From the NCBI GenBank assembly GCA_903901395.1, contig CAIUQW010000141.1:1-11353 (forward strand): DNA of 11,353 nucleotides, written 5' to 3'. A model generated the notes under the pieces. That model saw only the letters and a list, made by a program, of their open reading frames with translations, made no database searches and was not told where the DNA came from. The stretch comes from an uncultured Chlorobiales bacterium (lineage in GTDB: Bacteria; Bacteroidota; Chlorobiia; Chlorobiales; Chlorobiaceae). The translations under genes and the position numbers were made by a program. Below are positions 7,108-11,353 of this stretch, in pieces (positions within the stretch are counted from its first letter, which is position 1; each line of letters begins with the position of its first letter).

Positions 7108-7198
7108 CTGCCATTCTGAACGAAGAGAGGAATCCAGCCCCTTGTCAACTTTCAGGAGATGGATTCTTCACTCCGCTGCGCCTCATTCAGAGTGACAG
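7108..7198. repeat. Dispersed palindromic repeat, copy B
   Basis: CTGCCATTCTGAA (7108-7120) and TTCAGAGTGACAG (7186-7198) are inverted repeats matching at 11 of 13 positions. Inside lie GGAATCC (7129-7135) and ATGGATTCTTC (7159-7169). Order and motifs match copy A at 232-327, but the arms are more diverged and the CCCGA/TCGGG mini-hairpin is missing. It fills nearly the whole gap between the Cache gene stop (7208) and the cytosine deaminase start (7077), both on the minus strand, so a transcript crossing it could fold into a long hairpin. Confidence 0.7.
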
Positions 7199-7207
7199 CG
7201 TACCCGG

Positions 7208-7981
7208 TTACTTGTATTGCTGGGCGATGAAGAAGTACCAGCCGAGCGACGGAGATTTCCGGAAAATCGAGGTCATCTTCTTGCCGCTGAGCGAGTAGTT
7301 GAAAACGCCGCCTTCCTTGCCCATCACCGCCTTGAAAGCGCTGCCGAGACTTTCGTCACCGACTTCGGCAACTGTTTTGAACATCCGGGCCTGATGGCGG
7401 TGCAGAACGATTTTGGTATCGGCGTCGAGCGCGTAGAAGTAGGCGTTCTCAGGCAGCGTCATGCTCGAATCGACAACTCCGGCGAGCTTCACAGCATCGA
7501 CCGACACGCCAACCGCCTCGACAACCTTGCCGTCAGCGAGCACCGGCGCGGCAACGACAATCGAGCGCTGCCCCGTCGATTTACTGATCACCAACTCGCC
7601 GAGCACATCCTTGCCAGCCATGAGCTTCGGGAAATAGACGCGATCCCTGAGATTCTGATCGACGAGACCGCCTGTCGCGGTGGAGAAGTAGCTGCCGTCG
7701 GGCATCATGAACCACGCGGTGGCATCGGTCGGCAAATCCTGAGCGAAGCGATCAAGCAGCGGCCTGACATCGTCCCATCTGGCTGACCGAGCTTCCGTCG
7801 TCGCGGCGATGACCTTCTCCGTTCGCAAAATGCCCGCGAGATGCTCCTCGACCATCCCCGTGAACGCGCCAAGCGCGACCTCCGGCTCCAGCTTCACCGA
7901 AGCCGGTTTCGCCTCCGCGCGAACCGTGAACAAACACAACGCCAGCACGGCGGAGATTAGAATTGAAATGAATTTAGACAT
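7208..7981 (-). CDS. Stand-alone exported Cache-domain sensor-like protein
   Basis: The 257-residue product has a signal peptide (MSK, hydrophobic to about residue 20, likely cleavage after AEA at 22-24) and then one extracytoplasmic Cache/PDC-type ligand-binding module. Typical Cache segments are visible: TAWFMMPDGSYFST (88-101), the DRVYFPKLMAGKDVLGEL strand-helix region (113-130), VVAAPVLADGKVVEAVGVSV (142-161) and a late FYALDADTKIVLH (182-194). Cache domains usually sit in the periplasmic part of chemoreceptors, histidine kinases or cyclases. Here no second membrane helix or signalling domain follows, and the protein ends in YFFIAQQYK. It is therefore probably a free periplasmic binding protein or a partner of a separate receptor; the ligand is unknown. 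An upstream in-frame ATG at 8053 is rejected because a perfect AAAGGAGGT lies 5 bases before the ATG at 7981. Confidence 0.85.
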   Translation of the reverse strand: MSKFISILISAVLALCLFTVRAEAKPASVKLEPEVALGAFTGMVEEHLAGILRTEKVIAATTEARSARWDDVRPLLDRFAQDLPTDATAWFMMPDGSYFSTATGGLVDQNLRDRVYFPKLMAGKDVLGELVISKSTGQRSIVVAAPVLADGKVVEAVGVSVDAVKLAGVVDSSMTLPENAYFYALDADTKIVLHRHQARMFKTVAEVGDESLGSAFKAVMGKEGGVFNYSLSGKKMTSIFRKSPSLGWYFFIAQQYK

Positions 7982-7986
7982 GCGAG

Positions 7987-7995
7987 ACCTCCTTT
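7987..7995 (-). promoter_or_regulatory. Strong Shine-Dalgarno fixing the Cache gene start
   Basis: On the minus strand the sequence reads AAAGGAGGT followed by CTCGC and ATG. This near-ideal anti-16S match with a 5-base spacer decides the start at 7981 over the upstream ATG at 8053. Confidence 0.85.
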
Positions 7996-8252
7996 CAGGT
8001 TGTTTGAGAAACACCATGAACCACAAGACCTCCAGAAGCTGAGAAGCCAGCAACCACGGATGCCTAAGGCGACGCGACTACTGCTTTTTAAAGTTCACAA
8101 TATCCGGGGTGATATGCAAGCGGGGAAAACTGAAGGGAAGTGCTTTTGATGACGCGAGTCAGTGATTTCCGGACAGAGAGTAAGAATCAATTTACAGCTT
8201 CATAACGTATCAGAATTATCAACTGCGGAGATTCCTCCCGGCACACGAATGA

Positions 8253-8624
8253 TTACTTCTCGAAATACTTCACGCCCTCGATCCCCTGAAAATCGGCGTC
8301 CTGCGTCCACAAGGTTGCGCCAAACTCCCGAGCTGTCGCCAGCATGATGCTGTCCGCCATCGTGAGTTTTTCCTGAACGCTGAGTCGCGCCGCGCTCAAT
8401 GAAAGCGTAGCCGACAGCTCGACAACCTGCCCTTGCTGCATGAAGGCGATGGCCTGAAGCGCACTTCCCTCGCCTCTTTGCTGGATAATACGCTTGAATA
8501 CTTCATACAGACTGATAACCGGCACAACCAGATTCGTGAAATCTTCGATTGGCGCGGCAAAGCGTTCCGCCGCTGGCGTACCGGCGAAATACTCCAGCCA
8601 TGCGGAAGAGTCCACGACATTCAT
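8253..8624 (-). CDS. PIN-domain toxin, VapC type
   Basis: The 123-residue product is a complete PIN-domain ribonuclease of the VapC type. VVDSSAWLEYF at the start holds Asp5, SLYEVFKRI holds Glu41, and LTMADSIMLATAR holds Asp91. WTQDADF holds Asp109 and Asp111, completing the acidic set that binds Mg2+. VapC toxins cut tRNA or rRNA in the cytosol and are held inactive by their antitoxin; the target RNA cannot be read from the sequence. The ATG overlaps the antitoxin stop as ATGA, with AAGGAGA 8 bases before it inside the antitoxin gene, so translation is coupled. No inactivating change is seen. Confidence 0.92.
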   Translation of the reverse strand: MNVVDSSAWLEYFAGTPAAERFAAPIEDFTNLVVPVISLYEVFKRIIQQRGEGSALQAIAFMQQGQVVELSATLSLSAARLSVQEKLTMADSIMLATAREFGATLWTQDADFQGIEGVKYFEK

Positions 8625-8827
8625 ACCCGGTCTCCTTCGCGCACTACCTGCGTGTCGAGTCCCGGAAGAAAGCCGCGCATCTGCTTCGGCGACAGGATTG
8701 GCACCAGCTCGATCCGGCCTTCATACACGATTGCCTGAATCTTCTGGCCGGGTTGCAAATCCAGGTGTTCGCGAATTTCCTTCGGAATCACGACCTGGAA
8801 TTTCGGTGAAATTGTGACGGTTGTCAT
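8621..8827 (-). CDS. AbrB/SpoVT-type antitoxin of the VapC pair
   Basis: The 68-residue product has an N-terminal swapped-hairpin AbrB/SpoVT DNA-binding domain: TISPKFQVVIPKEIREHLDL, then PGQKIQAIVYEGRIELVP (residues 26-43). The C-terminal 25 residues form the likely toxin-wrapping tail. It should neutralise the PIN toxin encoded just downstream and, with it, repress the operon. GGAGG lies before the ATG. A palindrome in the promoter region, described separately, is the likely binding site. The gene overlaps the toxin gene by 4 bp. Confidence 0.9.
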   Translation of the reverse strand: MTTVTISPKFQVVIPKEIREHLDLQPGQKIQAIVYEGRIELVPILSPKQMRGFLPGLDTQVVREGDRV

Positions 8828-8848
8828 CGTGCCTCCATCGTTAAGATA

Positions 8849-8879
8849 ATCGTCATACGATGAATATATCGATCAGCAA
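8849..8879 (-). promoter_or_regulatory. Candidate promoter and operator of the AbrB-PIN operon
   Basis: On the minus strand TTGCTG (8879-8874) and TATGAC (8857-8852) are spaced by 16 bases and would act as -35 and -10. The perfect palindrome ATCGT-CAT-ACGAT (8849-8861) covers the -10 box. A wider pair, CATCGT (8836-8841) and ACGATG (8857-8862), overlaps it. This suits autorepression by the antitoxin, whose start lies 22 bases downstream of the palindrome. Confidence 0.45.
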
Positions 8880-8892
8880 ACGGTAAACCTAC

Positions 8893-8988
8893 TCAATATC
8901 CATGCCCACGCAGCCTTTCCATCAACTCCTTGTGCGAGAACAGCGTGACGGTTCCGGTTTCGGGTTCCTCGTCTCTTTTCATGTGCAT
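8893..8988 (-). CDS. Possible 31-residue small protein
   Basis: A short minus-strand frame reads MHMKRDEEPETG at its start and HKELMERLRGHGY at its end. It is charged, has a helix-like C-terminus and uses GC-rich codons, unlike the AT-rich DNA on its right side. There is no recognisable ribosome site. It sits between the AbrB-PIN operon and mqsR in the TA cluster and could be the remnant of an antitoxin gene or a chance frame. I do not recognise it. Confidence 0.25.
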   Translation of the reverse strand: MHMKRDEEPETGTVTLFSHKELMERLRGHGY

Positions 8989-9005
8989 GGATCGATATAA
9001 TCAAT

Positions 9006-9034
9006 TTGTATATATTTATCATTATGATTAAAAT
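9006..9034 (+). promoter_or_regulatory. Candidate promoter and operator of mqsRA
   Basis: TTGTAT (9006-9011) and TAAAAT (9029-9034) are spaced by 17 bases. The spacer contains the perfect palindrome ATCAT-T-ATGAT (9018-9028), followed by a second ATGATT at 9033-9038. MqsA normally represses its own operon, but the E. coli-type AACCT...AGGTT operator is not seen here, so a different site would have to be used. Confidence 0.35.
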
Positions 9035-9058
9035 GATTGAAATGTCAAACCCCTGATC

Positions 9059-9368
9059 ATGGAAAAAAGAACGCCCAATTACCGACTCGAAAAGGTTCAA
9101 AAGGTAGTCGCCGACAGGAATTCACGCCCGTTTACCATGACGGCGTTACGAGGCGGCTTTGGCTTTGGGGTTGACCGAACCTGTCATGCGCGAAGTCGTA
9201 GTGGCGCTCCGAAAAGCGGACGTTTACAAGTCGATGACGACCAACCTTGACCATCAGCTCTGGCAGGATATGTATCACGGTATGACGCCTGATGGCATTC
9301 CGGTTTACATCAAAATAACGGATTTTGACGATGACCGCCCGCCGGTGATCCAGTTCAAAGCCATATGA
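9059..9368 (+). pseudogene. MqsR toxin gene broken by a frameshift
   Basis: The frame from 9059 starts MEKRTPNYRLEKVQKVV, a close match to the N-terminus of E. coli MqsR, and would end out of homology at 9250. The rest of MqsR continues in the next frame to the stop at 9368: LGLTEP, DVYKSMTTNLDHQLWQDMY, PVYIKIT and IQFKAI. Joined, they give about 102 residues against 98 in E. coli. The residues equivalent to the catalytic Lys56, Gln68, Tyr81 and Lys96 are all present. Alignment length implies one surplus base between 9149 and 9170, for example in GGGG at 9167-9170. Intact MqsR is a ribosome-dependent mRNA interferase cutting at GC-rich trinucleotides. As written, the toxin is inactive unless a +1 ribosomal shift or a sequencing error is involved. 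It lies just upstream of intact mqsA, in the usual reversed order. Confidence 0.85.
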
Positions 9369-9395
9369 AATAATTATTTAACGAATGGTGTGATA

Positions 9396-9800
9396 ATGAA
9401 TACGACGAAATGTCCCTCATGCGGTCATAATGGTATGATCGACAAGGTGCTTGAGGAAACGCTCACCTATGACGGAAAATCGATGACGCTGCATGACATG
9501 CGCGGCCAGTTCTGCCCGGAGTGTGGCGAAGGAATTTGGGACGACGAAAGTTACCGGCGCTATACGGAGTCTCAGGAGGGGCTGGTGCGGGCGATCAAAG
9601 GCGACCCGGCGGCGGACATCAGGCGTATCCGCAGAAAGCTGAAGCTGACCCAGGCGCAACTTGCCTCATCGTTCGGCGTCGGCAAGGTCGCGTTTTCGCG
9701 TTACGAGCGCGGAGAAACCAGGCCGCCAGCGCCGTTGCTCAAATTGCTGAAACTCATCGACAGGCATCCCGATTTGCTGGATGAGATCGAGAAGATGTGA
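9396..9800 (+). CDS. MqsA antitoxin (zinc-binding, XRE-type HTH)
   Basis: The 134-residue product matches MqsA along its length. CPSC (Cys6, Cys9) and CPEC (Cys40, Cys43) form the structural zinc site, with the same spacing as Cys3, 6, 37 and 40 of E. coli. After a linker, IRRKLKLTQAQLASSFGVGKVAFSRYERGE spans residues 78-107, and LLKLLKLIDRHPDLLDEI (114-131) completes the XRE-type helix-turn-helix half. MqsA inhibits MqsR and represses the operon. The ATG at 9396 is preferred over the GTG at 9390 because it places the first cysteines close to the family position; the ribosome site is weak. The gene is intact while its toxin partner is frameshifted, so it may now act only as a regulator. Confidence 0.92.
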   Translation: MNTTKCPSCGHNGMIDKVLEETLTYDGKSMTLHDMRGQFCPECGEGIWDDESYRRYTESQEGLVRAIKGDPAADIRRIRRKLKLTQAQLASSFGVGKVAFSRYERGETRPPAPLLKLLKLIDRHPDLLDEIEKM

Positions 9801-9878
9801 GTAATGCTTTTTCCTTAATGACTCAGAGTGCTCCGTTTCGTATCTTCCGGTAAATTGCCGTACAAAATGTGACGAACG

Positions 9879-10178
9879 ATGAAAACAACGAGCAAACAAA
9901 AACCGGAAAACAAGGCCAGGCTTGAGGCGAGAATCAACAGTCAGGTTCATTCGACGATCAAGCGAGCCGCCGAAATTCAGGGTCGGACGGTGACCGATTT
10001 TGTCGTTCATGCCGCGCTTGAAGCCGCTACGAAAACGATTGAGGGAAGCCACATCATCCAGCTCTCGATTGAAGGGCAGCAAGCTTTCGCGGAAGCACTC
10101 CTGAACCCGCCGGAGCCGAATAATGCGCTGAAAAAAGCGTTTGAAAAACACGCCGAACTGACCGGGAACAGAGGCTGA
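9879..10178 (+). CDS. DUF1778-family RHH antitoxin of a GNAT toxin
   Basis: The 99-residue product has a ribbon-helix-helix N-terminal part (KARLEARINSQVHSTIKRA, then GRTVTDFVVHAALEAA at residues 35-50) and a helical C-terminal tail ending NALKKAFEKHAEL. This is the layout of DUF1778 antitoxins such as AtaR and TacA, where the dimer binds DNA and the tail wraps the acetyltransferase toxin. The downstream gene encodes such a toxin after an 8-bp gap. It starts 78 bp after mqsA on the same strand. No clear promoter or operator is visible in that gap, so read-through from mqsRA is possible. Confidence 0.88.
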   Translation: MKTTSKQKPENKARLEARINSQVHSTIKRAAEIQGRTVTDFVVHAALEAATKTIEGSHIIQLSIEGQQAFAEALLNPPEPNNALKKAFEKHAELTGNRG

Positions 10179-10186
10179 TCGAGGTC

Positions 10187-10687
10187 ATGAGCACGCCGCC
10201 ATTCTCGATAGTCTCATTCAGCCGTGAACATCCGAAAAAAGGATTTTGTTGCGGTGCGGAAATTCTTGACCGCTATTTTGCCGAGCACGCGGGTCAGGAC
10301 ATCAAAAAAAAGATCAGCAAATGCTTTGTGGCAATCGACAACGAACAGCTTCGCGTTGCCGGATTCTACACGCTCTCCGCAGCTCAGATTCCGTTGACGA
10401 GCTTGCCTGAGCTACTCGCCAAAAAGATGCCCCGCTACGACGCCATCCCAGCGTCGAAAATCGGACGGCTGGCGATTGACAAACGCTATCAGGGCTTAGG
10501 ACTTGGCAGCGTGCTGATTGCCGATGCCCTGAAAAAATCCTCGGACGCCTCGATGGGAGTCTATGCTGTACTGGTCGATGCAAAAGACGATAACGCCACA
10601 GCATTCTACCAGCACCACGGCTTCATCCCTTGTCTCGGCAAACCTCAAACCCTCTTCCTGCCGCTGGGAACCATTGGGAAGTTGTGA
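10187..10687 (+). CDS. GNAT acetyltransferase toxin, AtaT/TacT type
   Basis: This 166-residue GNAT-fold protein has IGRLAIDKRYQGLGLGSVLI (residues 92-111), containing the acetyl-CoA pyrophosphate loop R-x-x-G-x-G (100-105), and AFYQHHGF (139-146) with Tyr141 at the position of the catalytic Tyr of TacT. The early part, SREHPKKGFCCGAEILDRYF, is the typical N-terminal start of this toxin family. Family members acetylate the amino group of charged aminoacyl-tRNAs and block translation; which tRNA is used here cannot be told. Toxin and upstream DUF1778 antitoxin form a standard operon with an 8-bp gap. Frame and length are normal and no key residue is missing. Confidence 0.9.
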   Translation: MSTPPFSIVSFSREHPKKGFCCGAEILDRYFAEHAGQDIKKKISKCFVAIDNEQLRVAGFYTLSAAQIPLTSLPELLAKKMPRYDAIPASKIGRLAIDKRYQGLGLGSVLIADALKKSSDASMGVYAVLVDAKDDNATAFYQHHGFIPCLGKPQTLFLPLGTIGKL

Positions 10688-10784
10688 GATTTTTTCTCTC
10701 TTGCTCTCGCGCTCTTCACCCCTGAGAGCGACAAACCACCAGTCTGAAAACGGGAACCTTCATGAAAGCTTATCCGTTATTCCA

Positions 10785-10797
10785 TACAAAGTTTGTA
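10785..10797. promoter_or_regulatory. Palindrome upstream of the RHH-PIN module
   Basis: TACAAA-G-TTTGTA is a perfect 13-base palindrome ending 26 bases before the RHH antitoxin start. A second overlapping pair, GTTTG (10791-10795) and CAAAC (10802-10806), extends it. Position and symmetry fit an RHH antitoxin operator. A 21-codon frame from ATG 10762 runs through it and ends as ATGA overlapping the antitoxin start; it may be a leader or chance. Confidence 0.35.
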
Positions 10798-10823
10798 CAT
10801 TCAAACAAATCAAACGATGAGCC

Positions 10824-11075
10824 ATGAGCACCGTTACCGTAAATATCTCTTTTCAGGAGTCGCTTTTAAACGAAATAGACAGCACGGCCAAAAAGGAGCA
10901 TCGCAGCCGTTCAGAGTTTCTGCGTGAAGCGGCGAGGCTCTACATTCAACGCCAGCAGCAGTGGGAAGAGCTGTTCCGGCTTGGCGATGAAATAAGCGCA
11001 GCAAAGCAACTGACTGCCAAAGAGGTCGAGGATGAAATCAACGCTGCCCGGCAGAAAAACGCTGTCGGCCAATGA
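10824..11075 (+). CDS. Ribbon-helix-helix (CopG-type) antitoxin
   Basis: The 83-residue product starts with TVTVNISFQESLLNEIDSTA, a DNA-binding beta strand with its first helix, followed by RSRSEFLREAARLYIQRQ (residues 27-44) as the second RHH helix. The remaining 38 residues are charged and helical, ending KEVEDEINAARQK, and likely bind the toxin. It overlaps the PIN toxin gene by ATGA, so the two are translationally coupled. The Shine-Dalgarno is weak (GATGAG). Expected role: neutralise the PIN toxin and repress the operon. Confidence 0.87.
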   Translation: MSTVTVNISFQESLLNEIDSTAKKEHRSRSEFLREAARLYIQRQQQWEELFRLGDEISAAKQLTAKEVEDEINAARQKNAVGQ

Positions 11076-11353
11076 GGGTCGTTTGCGACACCAATGTGCT
11101 CATCTCAGGAATTCTCTTCGGCGGCAAACCGAGAGAACTTTTGAGGCTCTGCTCTTCCAGTAAAGTCACCAACGTCACCTCGCCTGCGCTGCTGACAGAG
11201 GTCGAAGCGGTTTTGACTCGGCCAAAATTCGGACTGAACGATGAGCAGGTTTACGGTATCATACGATTATTCAGAGATACGTTTTCTCTTGTAAGGCCGG
11301 AAATCAGCCTCTCGGTCATTACCGCCGACCCCGATGACAACCGCGTTCTCGAA
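11072..11353 (+). CDS. PIN-domain toxin (COG1569-like), cut by the window edge
   Basis: Ninety-four residues are visible and the frame is open at the edge. MRVVCDTNVLISG at the start carries the first PIN aspartate (Asp6). LLTEVEAVL (41-48) carries a candidate catalytic Glu, and TADPDDNRVLE (84-94) is the characteristic DPDDN segment of the PIN family annotated as putative toxin component (COG1569/TIGR00305-like). The remaining acidic motif should lie beyond the edge. This subgroup differs from the VapC at 8253-8624, so the two PIN toxins are not recent duplicates. The start overlaps the RHH antitoxin stop as ATGA. Likely an Mg2+-dependent ribonuclease; the RNA target is unknown. Confidence 0.88.
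   Translation, partial: MRVVCDTNVLISGILFGGKPRELLRLCSSSKVTNVTSPALLTEVEAVLTRPKFGLNDEQVYGIIRLFRDTFSLVRPEISLSVITADPDDNRVLE

Noticed and set aside
7982..8053. Longer Cache protein starting at ATG 8053
   Set aside because: A near-perfect Shine-Dalgarno directly precedes the internal ATG at 7981, which also begins a proper signal peptide.
10701..10730. Hairpin CGCTCT/AGAGCG after the GNAT toxin gene as a terminator
   Set aside because: The stem is only 6 bp and no T-run follows; the T-run lies before it. Too weak to call.
9801..10823. Integron attC sites between TA modules
   Set aside because: No paired core sites of the GTTRRRY type with a palindromic body are visible in the gaps between modules, so a cassette array is not supported.

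Overview
The window looks like a piece of a green sulfur bacterial chromosome (Chlorobiales, Chlorobaculum/Chlorobium-like). This is an inference. It rests on the GC-rich codon use, on two copies of a dispersed palindrome whose ends read like GTCATTCTGA...TCAGAATGAC with AGAATCCAT...ATGGATTCT inside, and on short ATCCACnnn nonamer repeats, all of which I associate with that group. No rRNA, tRNA, CRISPR array, IS element or photosynthesis gene is visible.

Positions 1-8050 hold housekeeping and envelope genes, mostly single units. They are an NAD(P)H-dependent FMN reductase (473-1036, -) divergent from a nitroreductase (1248-1814, +); an exported protein with two 80-residue repeats (2094-3065, +), bracketed by two hairpin terminators; an exported 5'-nucleotidase-family phosphohydrolase with a C-terminal membrane anchor (3279-5231, +); and an MreB/actin-like protein with an altered phosphate-binding loop (5370-6428, +). 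On the minus strand follow a yeast-FCY1-like cytosine deaminase (6631-7077) and a stand-alone exported Cache-domain protein (7208-7981). The second palindrome copy lies between these last two.

Positions 8253-11353 are a toxin-antitoxin (TA) cluster with four modules of different families in about 3.1 kb. They are an AbrB-type antitoxin with a PIN/VapC toxin (-), MqsRA (+) with the MqsR toxin frame broken, a DUF1778/RHH antitoxin with a GNAT acetyltransferase toxin (+), and an RHH antitoxin with a COG1569-like PIN toxin cut by the window edge (+). In three modules the antitoxin precedes the toxin (ATGA overlaps or an 8-bp gap). MqsRA has the reversed order typical of that family. Short perfect palindromes that could be autoregulatory operators lie in front of three modules, and for vapBC the palindrome overlaps a candidate -10 box.

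The most noteworthy points are the mqsR frameshift beside an intact mqsA, the TA cluster itself, the MreB paralogue with Asp-to-Asn and Glu-to-Gln changes in its nucleotide site, and the nested palindrome at 185-382. I see no clearly new multi-gene system beyond these.
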